From: Bacillus sp. MYb209
GTDB taxonomy: Bacteria; Bacillota; Bacilli; Bacillales; Bacillaceae_G
Assembly: GCF_002975175.1 (NCBI RefSeq)
Contig: NZ_PCNZ01000008.1
Span: forward strand, 1 to 64,000
Direction: 5' to 3'
Length of the DNA stretch: 64,000 nt
Positions within the stretch are counted from its first letter, which is position 1. Each line of letters opens with the position of its first letter. The translations under genes and the position numbers were made by a program. Below, in pieces: positions 17,734 to 26,510 of the stretch. Under the pieces are notes generated by a model, which did no database searches, was not told the DNA's origin, and saw nothing but the letters and a program-made list of their open reading frames with translations.

Positions 17734-18795
17734 TTAGGGTTTTTTTATAACTTTTTCATATAACGCAACAACATGATCTAACGAATTATAAACATTATAT
17801 TTTGAACTTATTTTCTCAACATTATGTTCGCTCATTGAATTACTTATTGAATTATCATTCAATAGGTAGATGATTTTATTTTTTAACTCATCTATATCTC
17901 CAGGCTTAATAATGAATCCATTTTCCTTCTCAACTACAGAAGGAATAGATCCAACGTCAGTAGATATAACAGGTAACCCATAGCTCATTGCCTCTAAAAC
18001 AGACATGGGCATACCTTCATTGTACGATGGTAATACATATATAACACTTTTGTGATAAATGTCTTCTATTTTCTTTTCATCTGATACCCAACCAGGAATA
18101 ATAAACAAATCATCTAAATCTAATTCACTGATTTTTTGCTGAGCTTTTTCAATTTCACCATCACCAGCTAATACAAACTTATATTTACTATCTATTTTTC
18201 CTTTTAGTTTCGCACCAACTTCAATCAAATCATATGTACCTTTTCTCTGGGAAAGTACTCCCATTGTTGTGATGTATATTCCTTCTTCGGAATTATTGGA
18301 CACCTGTTTCGGAAATACGGCATTGTCCAATGACACAACTTCCGTTTTACAGATTGACTCATAATATTCTTTCCACTGTTCTCCTAAAGCTAGTATAACA
18401 GTAACTTTATTTAACGTATCTATGATTTGTTCCTTACGTTTATCTGAGCTTTCATTATAAAAATCTTTAAATTGTGACCCATGCATATGTAATATGATAG
18501 GAATATTTTTTCGATTCAATAACTGTATAATCTTTCTCTTACGTACAAAACTACCTCTATAAGACATATGAATATGTGCTACATCATACTTACGACTTAA
18601 TACATTCAGTTGGAAAAATAACTTTATATATTGACCTATAAAGTACATGATATTCACGAAATGATTGCTACCATAATACGTTGGGAAATATTCTAGATTT
18701 GTTTTTTTATTAAGGCCAGCTTGCATATAATTTTTCACCACTCTGGTAATCCCACCTGTTACTTTTAAGTGAGATCCGATCATGATAACATTCAT
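17734..18795 (-). CDS. Glycosyltransferase family 4
   Basis: The 353-residue GT-B protein has an N-terminal acceptor half with the glycine-rich TGGITRV (near 13-19) and a donor half with PSYNEGMPMSVLEAMSYG, the EX7E-type motif of GT4. AAAAAAGGTG lies upstream of the ATG. It sits directly after the ALG13/14-like pair, so it probably adds one of the next sugars to the repeat unit. Donor and linkage are unknown. Confidence 0.88.
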   Translation of the reverse strand: MNVIMIGSHLKVTGGITRVVKNYMQAGLNKKTNLEYFPTYYGSNHFVNIMYFIGQYIKLFFQLNVLSRKYDVAHIHMSYRGSFVRKRKIIQLLNRKNIPIILHMHGSQFKDFYNESSDKRKEQIIDTLNKVTVILALGEQWKEYYESICKTEVVSLDNAVFPKQVSNNSEEGIYITTMGVLSQRKGTYDLIEVGAKLKGKIDSKYKFVLAGDGEIEKAQQKISELDLDDLFIIPGWVSDEKKIEDIYHKSVIYVLPSYNEGMPMSVLEAMSYGLPVISTDVGSIPSVVEKENGFIIKPGDIDELKNKIIYLLNDNSISNSMSEHNVEKISSKYNVYNSLDHVVALYEKVIKKP

Positions 18796-18878
18796 TGATT
18801 CACCTTTTTTCTGATATTTTTTCTAAATCTCTTTTCCAATAAAATTATTAGGATACATCTTAATTTTTTAATGGAAAA

Positions 18879-19364
18879 TTATACGTTTTCCATTAAAAAA
18901 TTCTCTAATACACCTATAATGTTTTCGGTATTAGACTCATATTTTCTAAATTTCATATCCTTTACGGACTTTAATGCATTTTCTATTTCACTAACATCAA
19001 AAACTCCGTATATTAAATTGGAGTTTTTGAACTGCTCTATTATTTCAAATTGGTGATTGTCTACATGTTCACCATGTTCTACCATTCTAGGGATACCAAT
19101 AACCTTTTTCTCTTTCTTTACTCCATTAATAATGGATCCTGTTCCTCCATGGGTAACAATTATTTCACTTTTATCTATTAAATTTAGAAATTCTTCCTTA
19201 TTTAAAAATTTTTGATATGAATAAAAACGTGGTTCATATGTCGAATAACCAATTTGAGCAAATACGTCTTCAGAACTCACTTGTTTTTCTTCAATCAAAC
19301 GATCAATTTCTTTTAATAGTCTATCAAATTGAAACTTTTGGGAACCTACTGTAATAAAAATCAA
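18879..19364 (-). CDS. ALG13-like glycosyltransferase subunit (PssE/CpsG type)
   Basis: The 161-residue protein matches the C-terminal catalytic half of GT28 enzymes: MIFITVGSQKFQFDRL at the start and SEIIVTHGGTGSI, the donor-binding motif, near residues 90-105. Such small proteins work with an ALG14-like membrane partner, which is encoded immediately upstream with a 4-bp overlap. Together they usually add the second sugar (for example galactose or GlcNAc-type) onto the lipid-linked first sugar. Confidence 0.87.
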   Translation of the reverse strand: MIFITVGSQKFQFDRLLKEIDRLIEEKQVSSEDVFAQIGYSTYEPRFYSYQKFLNKEEFLNLIDKSEIIVTHGGTGSIINGVKKEKKVIGIPRMVEHGEHVDNHQFEIIEQFKNSNLIYGVFDVSEIENALKSVKDMKFRKYESNTENIIGVLENFLMENV

Positions 19365-19816
19365 TATATTCCACCTCCGTACTTTGCGTCAGGATAAAAC
19401 TCCTTCATATCTTCCCATTGCACTAAAAATAAATCTGCATGCTTATACAATAATTTCCCAGTAATAGTCGGCGAAGTTATCTTAGAAAAGGATTCAATAA
19501 ATATTAATTTCTTCCTAAACAATTTAGCTAATAGGCACATTGGCACTGTCGCTAATGCACCAGTTGAAATAACAACATCAGGTTTTTCCTTTAATAAAAT
19601 TATTAAAGTTTGTACAAATAAAATTATTAATTTAAAAAAGAAAGTAAACTCTCTTCTGTTAATTTGAACTACATCATAATGCTTAATATCTCTTGAGTTA
19701 AATTGATAATTTGTTTTTTCTGTCAAAATAAAACTTTTATTTTTTTTCATCATGGGATATAACATCATTAATTGCTCTAAATGTCCCCCTGATGAAGCTG
19801 CAAAACATATTTTCAA
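19361..19816 (-). CDS. ALG14-like glycosyltransferase subunit (PssD/CpsF type)
   Basis: The 151-residue protein begins with the typical KICFAASSGGHLEQL loop and has a hydrophobic segment (about 60-80, FKLIILFVQTLIILL) that would hold it at the membrane. VVISTGALATVP is the other family hallmark. It recruits the ALG13-like catalytic subunit encoded next. The start is clear, and the 4-bp overlap with the partner suggests coupled translation in equal amounts. Confidence 0.87.
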   Translation of the reverse strand: MKICFAASSGGHLEQLMMLYPMMKKNKSFILTEKTNYQFNSRDIKHYDVVQINRREFTFFFKLIILFVQTLIILLKEKPDVVISTGALATVPMCLLAKLFRKKLIFIESFSKITSPTITGKLLYKHADLFLVQWEDMKEFYPDAKYGGGIY

Positions 19817-19907
19817 AGCTCTCCCTCTTTCACTGGCTTTTCCTAGAAAATTAGTAAACTGGCGTATTTGCTATTCTTACTTCTATTTACTTTTTATATT
19901 AATGAAA

Positions 19908-21230
19908 TCAAACACACACTTGTTTTTTATCAACTGCTCTCCTTCCTATAGAACGATACTTGATATCACTATTTTGAGCATCTTCTATTGCAAAACAGTT
20001 TCTACCATCGTATATATTTACTTCTTTCATTTCATTTTTAAATGTTTCTAGCGATATAGATTTTATTTCATCCCACTCTGTTAAAATAAATACAATATCA
20101 GTATCTTTAATGGCCTCAATGACTTCGTTCACATATTCTACTGCATCCGGTAATGCTCTCTTTGCATTATCCATTGCAATTGGATCATAAGCTTTTACAT
20201 GAACCCCCATTTTGACTAGTTCTGGAACAATGACTAAAGATGCTGCCTCACGAATATCATCCGTATTTGGTTTGAAAGCTAATCCCAGTACACCCACTTT
20301 TTTTCCGTCCAATGTACCAAAATCTTCTACCGCCTGATCAAGTAACCTACGTTGCTGTTTATTATTAAACTCAATTACTGCGCTCAATAAACTGAAATCA
20401 TATTCTACATTTTCTGCAATTTTCTTAAGAGCCTTCGTATCTTTAGGGAAGCAAGAACCACCGTATCCGATACCCGCCTTTAAAAATTGATTACCTACAC
20501 GACTATCTAATCCCATTCCTACCGCTACTTGCTCAACATCTGCCCCTACTTTTTCGCATACGTTAGCAATCTCATTAATAAAACTAATCTTTGTAGCTAA
20601 AAATGCATTAGATGCATATTTAATCATTTCTGCACTACAAATATCAGTCTCATATATAGGAATACCAAATGGTTCATTAACCTTACGGATAGTCGCTGAT
20701 GCCTTTTCACAATCTGATCCAATTACAATTCGATCGCCATTAAATATATCATACACTGCAGATCCTTCACGAAGAAATTCTGGATTTGATACCACTTCAG
20801 CTTTAACACCTTCTGATAACAGTTTATTTAATTTGCTTTTAATGTAATGGTTCGTCCCTACAGGTACGGTACTTTTCGTTACCACAATCACGTCCTGTTG
20901 AACATTTTGAGAAATTTGTTCTACAACTTGATTAATATAAGTTAAATTTGCAGTTCCATCTTCATTTTCTGGGGTACCTACTGCAATATAAATAATGTTC
21001 ACTTCTTTAAATGCTTTGAAATGATTAGTAGTAAATCTTAGGCGCCCTGCTGCGATATTTTTCATCATCAAAGTATCTAATTCAGGTTCATAAATAGGTG
21101 ATTGTCCACTTCTCATTTTTTCTACTTTTTGTTCATCCGTATCTATACAGACAACATTATGTCCCACTTCTGATAGACCGACGCCTGTAACTAACCCTAC
21201 ATAACCAGTTCCTACTACTGCTATATTCAT
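19908..21230 (-). CDS. ugd: UDP-glucose 6-dehydrogenase
   Basis: The 440-residue enzyme oxidises UDP-glucose to UDP-glucuronic acid with two NAD. It has an N-terminal NAD-binding motif GTGYVGLVTG, the catalytic Cys in GGSCFPKD (near residue 260), a middle dimerisation helix region and a C-terminal UDP-binding domain (LGLAFKPNTDDIREA). The ATG at 21230 follows AAGGGAGAT; a TTG at 21251 is a weaker start. It implies that the first operon's polymer contains glucuronic acid or a derivative, such as an amide if the nearby asparagine-synthetase-like protein acts on it. Confidence 0.95.
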   Translation of the reverse strand: MNIAVVGTGYVGLVTGVGLSEVGHNVVCIDTDEQKVEKMRSGQSPIYEPELDTLMMKNIAAGRLRFTTNHFKAFKEVNIIYIAVGTPENEDGTANLTYINQVVEQISQNVQQDVIVVTKSTVPVGTNHYIKSKLNKLLSEGVKAEVVSNPEFLREGSAVYDIFNGDRIVIGSDCEKASATIRKVNEPFGIPIYETDICSAEMIKYASNAFLATKISFINEIANVCEKVGADVEQVAVGMGLDSRVGNQFLKAGIGYGGSCFPKDTKALKKIAENVEYDFSLLSAVIEFNNKQQRRLLDQAVEDFGTLDGKKVGVLGLAFKPNTDDIREAASLVIVPELVKMGVHVKAYDPIAMDNAKRALPDAVEYVNEVIEAIKDTDIVFILTEWDEIKSISLETFKNEMKEVNIYDGRNCFAIEDAQNSDIKYRSIGRRAVDKKQVCV

Positions 21231-21342
21231 ATTAGTGTATCTCCCTTGCAATCATTCTTTTTTGAATACAAGTTAGAGCGTATGCCATAACTTTTTATTA
21301 AATATGTATCCTATTGGTAATTCTGATGTATATTCCATGCTA

Positions 21343-22023
21343 TTAGAAAGCATCTTTAGATCCAAATAACACCAAAACTGTTTTAAACATCAATTTAACA
21401 TCAAACCATAAACTACGATGTTGTATATATGTTAAATCCAGTTCAACCATCTCTTTAAACCCAACACTATTTCTCTCCGTCACTTGCCAAAGCCCTGTAC
21501 ATCCTGGCGTAACAAGTAATCTCTGTTTATCATAAGAGGTATATTCCTTCACTTCTCTTGTAAGAGGTGGCCGTGGCCCAACTAAACTCATCTCACCTTT
21601 TAAAACATTTAATAATTGAGGTAATTCATCAATGCTTGTTTTGCGAATAAATTTTCCGATTTTTGTTACACGAGGGTCATCTTTCATTTTAAACATGGCA
21701 CCCGATACTTCATTATGTTGTAATAAATCTTTTAATTTCTCTTCTGCATCAGTTATCATAGAGCGAAATTTATACATCTCAAATTCTTTCTCATTTTTCC
21801 CAACTCGGTTTTGTTTAAAAAAGATTGGACCCTTTGGATCTTCTAACTTAATAAGTAGTGCAATGATAAGAAAAATAGGCGAAAGAAGAATAAGACCACA
21901 TAACGCACCTACTATATCCATTAAGCGCTTCATAAATAAATATAACCACTTTTGATTTACCTCTTCAGCAGCAAGTAATCCATTTTTCTTGACCGTTTCA
22001 CCTGATACTTTCATTAAGGCCAC
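21343..22023 (-). CDS. Priming sugar-1-phosphate transferase (bacterial sugar transferase)
   Basis: The 226-residue polyprenyl-phosphate sugar transferase has one hydrophobic hairpin (about 35-60) and the catalytic domain with FKQNRVGKN, MYKFRSM, DELPQLLNVLKGEMSLVGPRP and GLWQV. It transfers a sugar phosphate to undecaprenyl phosphate, the committed first step of repeat-unit synthesis. The GTG start at 22023 follows GAGGTGG. It resembles WcaJ/TuaA-type enzymes that use UDP-glucose or UDP-galactose, but specificity is not certain. EpsL at 37469 is the separate initiator for the other operon. Confidence 0.9.
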   Translation of the reverse strand: MALMKVSGETVKKNGLLAAEEVNQKWLYLFMKRLMDIVGALCGLILLSPIFLIIALLIKLEDPKGPIFFKQNRVGKNEKEFEMYKFRSMITDAEEKLKDLLQHNEVSGAMFKMKDDPRVTKIGKFIRKTSIDELPQLLNVLKGEMSLVGPRPPLTREVKEYTSYDKQRLLVTPGCTGLWQVTERNSVGFKEMVELDLTYIQHRSLWFDVKLMFKTVLVLFGSKDAF

Positions 22024-22042
22024 TGCTATTCCACCTCACCTT

Positions 22043-22924
22043 TTATACATATACATTTTCTTTTTGTACAAGCTCATTCATATATTTAATTAATTCGTCT
22101 TTTAGCTCATCGTGCTGAAGTGCCATTTCAATCGTCGTCTGAATAAATCCTAATTTCTCGCCAACGTCATAACGTTTACCTTCAAAATCATATGCAAATA
22201 CACGTTGGATTTCATTTAATCTTTGGATCGCATCCGTTAACTGAATTTCTCCACCGGCCCCTGTTTCTTGATCCTCTAGGAACATAAAAATTTCTGGTGT
22301 TAATACATAACGTCCCATAATTGCGAGGTTTGATGGAGCTGTTCCTTGTGTCGGTTTTTCAACAAATCTGCTCACTTGATAACTACGCCCTTTTTGTTCT
22401 AGTGGATCGATAATACCATAGCGATGTGTTTCATTTTCTGGAACTGTTTGGACACCAATTACCGATGACTTTGTTGCTTCATATTGATTCATTAATTGAC
22501 GTAAACACGGTGTTTCCGCTTGAACAATATCATCACCAAGCAATACGGCAAATGGTTCATTCCCAATAAACTTACGTGCACACCATACTGCGTGTCCGAG
22601 TCCCTTTGGTTCTTTTTGTCTTATGTAGTGAATGTTAATTTTGGAAGAAGCTTGTACTTTTTCAAGCATTTCATACTTCCCTTTTTCTAATAAGTTCTGT
22701 TCCAGTTCAAAGGAATGATCAAAGTGATCTTCGATTGCACGCTTTCCTTTACCAGTTACAATAATAATGTCTTCAATTCCAGATGCAATGGCTTCTTCCA
22801 CAATGTATTGAATCGTTGGCTTATCAACGATAGGTAACATCTCTTTCGGCATTGCTTTCGTAGCTGGTAAAAACCTTGTCCCCAGTCCAGCAGCTGGAAT
22901 AATTGCTTTCCTTACTTTTTTCAA
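22043..22924 (-). CDS. galU: UTP-glucose-1-phosphate uridylyltransferase, copy 1
   Basis: The 293-residue enzyme makes UDP-glucose, feeding Ugd, GalE and the priming transferase. The nucleotide-binding [10 protein letters not shown] and [11 protein letters not shown] are intact. I start it at TTG 22924 (GGGGT upstream), which gives exactly the length and first residues of the second copy at 61124-62005. An ATG at 22942 would add six residues. The two copies agree at roughly nine residues in ten by eye. Its expression is probably gated by the terminator at 22972-23020 and the upstream EAR RNA. Confidence 0.94.
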   Translation of the reverse strand: MKKVRKAIIPAAGLGTRFLPATKAMPKEMLPIVDKPTIQYIVEEAIASGIEDIIIVTGKGKRAIEDHFDHSFELEQNLLEKGKYEMLEKVQASSKINIHYIRQKEPKGLGHAVWCARKFIGNEPFAVLLGDDIVQAETPCLRQLMNQYEATKSSVIGVQTVPENETHRYGIIDPLEQKGRSYQVSRFVEKPTQGTAPSNLAIMGRYVLTPEIFMFLEDQETGAGGEIQLTDAIQRLNEIQRVFAYDFEGKRYDVGEKLGFIQTTIEMALQHDELKDELIKYMNELVQKENVYV

Positions 22925-22971
22925 ATCAGTACCCCAAAGCATTTTTTCATATATATGTATGTAGCGATAAC

Positions 22972-23020
22972 AAAAAACCCTATCTATAGAGTCATATTTA
23001 TAACCTCATAGGTAGAGTTT
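22972..23020 (-). terminator. Intrinsic terminator between the EAR RNA and galU
   Basis: On the minus strand AAACTCTACCTAT pairs with ATAGATAGGGTTT (12 of 13 positions, counting G-T), followed by TTTTTTG. It sits inside the operon, 18 bp downstream of the EAR element and about 50 bp upstream of galU. Read-through should therefore need antitermination. The strength is inferred. Confidence 0.8.
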
Positions 23021-23038
23021 CTATCATAAATAAATTAT

Positions 23039-23155
23039 GGGCATCTAACCCTACCTCACATCATGCTTTTGACAACAAACGCGTCTAAGGTAGAAATTTA
23101 CTCTACCCACAGCATAGCCGAGTGTCTCCATTGATATTGGTTAGGAGGCATCACC
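23039..23155 (-). ncRNA. EAR (eps-associated RNA) antitermination element, copy 1
   Basis: The minus strand from GGTGATGCCTCC to GGTTAGATGCCC is closely related to 58977-59084. It shares long identical blocks (ATCAATGGAGACACTCG, CTGTGGGT, CTTAGACG, GGATGCCC-like end). Variable parts stay paired: GGTAGA with TCTACC here is GGTT with AACC in the other copy, and TATGCT/AGCATG here is CATACT/AGTGTG there. EAR RNA is known from B. subtilis, where it lies between epsB and epsC and lets polymerase read through distant terminators. Here it lies between the phosphatase gene and galU. Confidence 0.88.
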
Positions 23156-23169
23156 AAGTTGTTTTCTCT

Positions 23170-23937
23170 TTAAAAGAGACCGAATATTTTTTTTCGTCTT
23201 ATTTTCTCGGGCTCTTCTCGATAAATCATTTTTCCACTTATTAGTTCATACGTATTTTCCTTGAAGTAGTACAATGTAGAACTCCCAAATGTTTTCTCTA
23301 CTGTTTCATACGCAGCTTGCAAGTGAAAGGACCGCGTTGTTGTGTTATGAGCATCTGATGATATGACATGTGTTAAATGATGCTCAATAAGTTGCAATGA
23401 AAACTTATTGATTTTCTTTCCGAACTTCCCTGTGACGCTTCCTGCTGTAATTTGTGTTAGTGCCCCTTGATTGACGAGCTTATACAACACATCGGGGCGT
23501 TCAATAATTTCCATATTCCGTTCTGGATGAACTATAACCGGCGTGATCCCTTTCACACGTAATTCATATAACATTTTTTCTGCATAGCGCGGGACATGGT
23601 TTGCTGGAAATTCAATTAATATATATTTATCGGTACGATTCAGTGTAACAATACGTCCCAAATCATAGTCTTCTAATAACTCTCCGTACAACCTGATTTC
23701 TTGACCAGGTAAAATGGTTAAATTGATATCCTCTTCTTTTAATCTTTCATTTAACTGCTTTACCTGATGAAGAATGCTTTCTGCTAGATTCATATAAACC
23801 CCATTTTGGTGATGAGGAGTAGCAACGATTGTATGAATTCCTTCTTCGCATGCTGCCTTTGCCATTGCAATGCTGTCTCCGATTGATTGTGCTCCGTCAT
23901 CGACATTAGGCAAGATATGACAATGTAAATCAATCAT
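23170..23937 (-). CDS. PHP-family protein-tyrosine phosphatase (YwqE/CapC type)
   Basis: The 255-residue phosphatase has the metal-binding signatures of PHP enzymes: DLHCHILPNVDDG at the N-terminus, ATPHH near 40, GQEIRLYGE, a VIVHPER segment and SSDAHN near 200. It dephosphorylates the BY-kinase encoded immediately upstream, cycling the chain-length control complex. The region after the metal centre ends in a basic tail (KIRRKKIFGLF). The second operon has no phosphatase gene in this window, so this enzyme may serve both. Confidence 0.92.
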   Translation of the reverse strand: MIDLHCHILPNVDDGAQSIGDSIAMAKAACEEGIHTIVATPHHQNGVYMNLAESILHQVKQLNERLKEEDINLTILPGQEIRLYGELLEDYDLGRIVTLNRTDKYILIEFPANHVPRYAEKMLYELRVKGITPVIVHPERNMEIIERPDVLYKLVNQGALTQITAGSVTGKFGKKINKFSLQLIEHHLTHVISSDAHNTTTRSFHLQAAYETVEKTFGSSTLYYFKENTYELISGKMIYREEPEKIRRKKIFGLF

Positions 23938-24020
23938 TCTATTTCATCCCCTCTTCACATATTCTTCACATACTGAATACAAGAAGAAAAGATGAATGTT
24001 CACCTTTCCTTCTTTTGCAT

Positions 24021-24710
24021 TTAGTTAGAACCGTAATAGTAATATTCGGATCCATTTTGTTCTTTATCATTTAAGACAACGCCAAGTAATTTACCTTTTG
24101 CGCTATCTAATGATTGTTTTGCTTTAAGTGCCGCCTCTTTTTCTGTTGCACCACTTCGAATAACAAGTACAGAAGCATCACATTGATTTGCCATAATTTG
24201 TGCATCTGTAACTGGTAAGATTGGTGATGAATCAAAAATGACAAGGTCATACGTGCCATAAGCTTCTGAAAGTAAATCTTTCATCGAGCTTGCACCCAGT
24301 AATTCCGCTGGATTTGGTGGGATTGGACCACATGGTAAAAATGTTAAATTACCGATTTTCGTTTGTGTCACACATGTTTCTAGTGTTTTACTACGTGTTA
24401 ATACACTTGTTAAGCCAAATATATTCTCCACTTGCATCATTTGATGTAATGCTGGTTTACGTAAGTCTGCATCGATAAGTAATACTTTCTTACCTTGTTG
24501 TGCGAAAACAACTGCAATATTAGCAGCCGTTGTTGTCTTTCCTTCACTTTGATTCGCAGATGTTACGATAAGAGAACGAATCTTCTTATCAATAGATGCA
24601 AATTCAATATTTGTTCGTATATTTCGGTATTGCTCTGACACAGATGATTTTGGTTGTTCATATGCAATCAGCTGACGGCGAGCACGTAATATTTTTTTCT
24701 TAATAACCAA
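24021..24710 (-). CDS. BY-kinase (CapB/YwqD type) with C-terminal Tyr cluster
   Basis: The 229-residue bacterial tyrosine kinase has Walker A SANQSEGKTTTAANIA, Walker A' (LLIDADLRKP) and Walker B (YDLVIFDSSP). The autophosphorylation cluster is at the very C-terminus (EYYYYGSN). It needs the Wzz-like membrane modulator encoded just upstream for activity and regulates polymer length and UDP-glucose dehydrogenase in related systems. The TTG start at 24710 has AGTAGGGGG upstream and overlaps the modulator gene by 11 bp. Confidence 0.93.
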   Translation of the reverse strand: MVIKKKILRARRQLIAYEQPKSSVSEQYRNIRTNIEFASIDKKIRSLIVTSANQSEGKTTTAANIAVVFAQQGKKVLLIDADLRKPALHQMMQVENIFGLTSVLTRSKTLETCVTQTKIGNLTFLPCGPIPPNPAELLGASSMKDLLSEAYGTYDLVIFDSSPILPVTDAQIMANQCDASVLVIRSGATEKEAALKAKQSLDSAKGKLLGVVLNDKEQNGSEYYYYGSN

Positions 24711-25440
24711 TTGTATGACCCCCTACTCTCTTCGTTGCTGATAAACTACCGCTCTTTGTACCATCTTCCTCCATATGAGAAACGACGCCAAGAACCGGTA
24801 CACCAAGTAGTTTTTCAATATCTTCTTCTTTTTTCATCGTGTTATCTAAGTACTCTAGTAAGAATGCAATTCCAACAGAAGCCATTAATCCAACAACAAA
24901 TGCAATTGCTATATTTAACTTTTTATTTGGTTTGATTGGTGACTGACCTTCTGCTACTTCTGCTTTTGATAAGATCGTTACGTTATCAATACTCATAATT
25001 TTTGCAATTTCGCTTTTGAATATTTCCGCTGTTGTATTTGCGATATCACGAGCTAGTTTTACATCTTTATCTTGAACTGTAACAGCTATTACTTGTGAAT
25101 CTTTCTCATTTTCTACATTAATTTTTCCATTTAACTCTTGAGTAGACATGCCTAACTTTAATTCACTCTTCACCTTATCTAAAATTACAGGGCTTTTTAC
25201 AATGATCTTATATGTATTAGTTAATTGCACATTGGTTTGCACCTCGTTATACTGAATGATTTTCTCATCTTGTTTCTTTTGGTTAACAAGAATTTGCGTC
25301 GAAGTCTGATAAATCGGCGTTATAAAGTAGAAACTTACGATCGCGCTTACAAGTGCTGCACCAATCGTAATTACAAGGATCATAACTAATCGTTTTCTTA
25401 AAATAGCAAATAACTCTTTCAAACTTATTGTTTCTTCCAT
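24700..25440 (-). CDS. Wzz/YveK-type chain-length and BY-kinase modulator
   Basis: The 246-residue protein has two membrane helices (about 18-40 and 175-195) flanking an extracytoplasmic Wzz domain, plus a cytoplasmic tail that activates the kinase. The Pro-rich IKPNKKLNIAIAFVVG before the second helix is typical. It is first in operon 1. A leader of about 140 nt separates it from the likely promoter. Paralogous to EpsA at 59866-60564. Confidence 0.92.
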   Translation of the reverse strand: MEETISLKELFAILRKRLVMILVITIGAALVSAIVSFYFITPIYQTSTQILVNQKKQDEKIIQYNEVQTNVQLTNTYKIIVKSPVILDKVKSELKLGMSTQELNGKINVENEKDSQVIAVTVQDKDVKLARDIANTTAEIFKSEIAKIMSIDNVTILSKAEVAEGQSPIKPNKKLNIAIAFVVGLMASVGIAFLLEYLDNTMKKEEDIEKLLGVPVLGVVSHMEEDGTKSGSLSATKRVGGHTIGY

Positions 25441-25587
25441 GCCTTCCTCCAGCTTTCAATAATTTGTTATAAAAACTTCTGAAAATAAATAATTTGTCAG
25501 GTTTTAGGCTGACAAAAAAAATCTGGTATCTAGCCCTAAAGTTGTTTAGCGATAAATAACCATTTAACATATTACAGAACTTACATT

Positions 25588-25596
25588 AGTATAGCA
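25588..25596 (-). promoter_or_regulatory. Candidate extended -10 promoter of polysaccharide operon 1
   Basis: On the minus strand TGCTATACT fits the extended -10 pattern (TGnTATAAT, one mismatch), about 145 bp before the first ATG. No good -35 is visible, which suits a promoter that needs an activator. Confidence 0.45.
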
Positions 25597-25640
25597 AGAA
25601 TGGTTGAGAAAATTGTTGGAGAAATTGACAAATATTATAC

Positions 25641-25664
25641 TGCCGAATATGACGAATTTCGACA
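25641..25664. promoter_or_regulatory. Cluster of Spo0A-box-like heptamers upstream of operon 1
   Basis: Three matches to TGNCGAA sit within 24 bp: TGCCGAA (25641-25647, plus), TGACGAA (25650-25656, plus) and TGTCGAA (25658-25664, minus). A near match, TGTCGAT, is at 25701. They lie about 45-75 bp upstream of the candidate -10, a position suitable for activation. Confidence 0.5.
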
Positions 25665-25974
25665 CAGTTTTTAATGTATAGGTTTTCATTTGTTATATAC
25701 TGTCGATATATGGGTATTATTAATATTACTAGTGAATATACCATTGATTGATCTGTGTATTTATACTATCCTGTTTATAAAAATCTTACCTTTGTTAATT
25801 TTTATTTTGTTTTTTCTTAATCTTTCAATATCTTTTTCAGACTTTAGTTGATAAACTTTTTTCGAAGGTCCCCTATATTTTTTAATCAAACGTTTGTTTA
25901 AAAGTAAGAGAACTTACCTATCGACAAATCCTCTTACCTTTCGTCCATTTCTTCATAATTCGCTTCAATAACAA
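25665..25974. other. AT-rich gap between operon 1 and fabZ terminator
   Basis: No gene is supported in this 310-bp stretch. Apart from the near Spo0A match TGTCGAT at 25701 and AT-rich runs, I see nothing definite. Confidence 0.4.
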
Positions 25975-26011
25975 TAAAAAAGATGAATGACCATACTCTC
26001 TTCATTCATCT
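25975..26011 (-). terminator. Terminator after fabZ
   Basis: AGATGAATGA (25981-25990) and TCATTCATCT (26002-26011) form a perfect 10-bp stem. TTTTTTATTGTT follows on the minus strand. It ends the fabZ transcript 29 bp past the stop. Confidence 0.88.
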
Positions 26012-26039
26012 CCCAACGTAAAGTTATGTTAACAAATCT

Positions 26040-26474
26040 TTATTCTTTCTTATCACCAATTGCAAATGTGATTTCAGCTTCACAAGCGATTTCACCATTT
26101 ACAGTTGCTACTGCTTTTCCTTTTCCAATCGGTCCACGGACACGTGTCATTTCGACTTCTAGACGAAGTTGATCACCTGGGCGAACTTGACGTTTGAAGC
26201 GGCAGTTATCAATACCAGCAAAGAATGCAAGGCGACCGCGATTTTCTTCCTTCTTCAGTACCGCAACAGCACCCACCTGCGCTAATGCTTCTACAATTAG
26301 AACACCTGGCATCACAGGATAATCTGGAAAGTGTCCATTAAAGTATTCCTCATTTGCCGTTACATTTTTAATCCCAACCGCACGCTTTCCTTCTTCTACT
26401 TCTAAAATTTGATCGACTAGTAGAAATGGATAACGATGTGGAATAATTTCTTTAATCTGTTGAATATCTAGCAT
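26040..26474 (-). CDS. fabZ: (3R)-hydroxyacyl-[acyl-carrier-protein] dehydratase
   Basis: The 144-residue hot-dog fold enzyme dehydrates beta-hydroxyacyl-ACP in fatty acid elongation. Catalytic His48 lies in [13 protein letters not shown] and Glu62 in [25 protein letters not shown] precedes the ATG. It is a core metabolic gene with its own terminator and marks ordinary chromosome between the two accessory blocks. Confidence 0.96.
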   Translation of the reverse strand: MLDIQQIKEIIPHRYPFLLVDQILEVEEGKRAVGIKNVTANEEYFNGHFPDYPVMPGVLIVEALAQVGAVAVLKKEENRGRLAFFAGIDNCRFKRQVRPGDQLRLEVEMTRVRGPIGKGKAVATVNGEIACEAEITFAIGDKKE

Positions 26475-26492
26475 ATCATTCTCTCCTTATAT

Positions 26493-26510
26493 ACCAAATT
26501 GGTCATACCA
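26493..26510. promoter_or_regulatory. Overlapping inverted repeats upstream of fabZ
   Basis: ACCAAATTGGT (26493-26503) and TGGTCATACCA (26500-26510) overlap 19 bp upstream of the fabZ start. They look like a dimeric repressor operator (TGGT/ACCA half-sites as in GntR-type sites). No regulator is identified. Confidence 0.3.
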
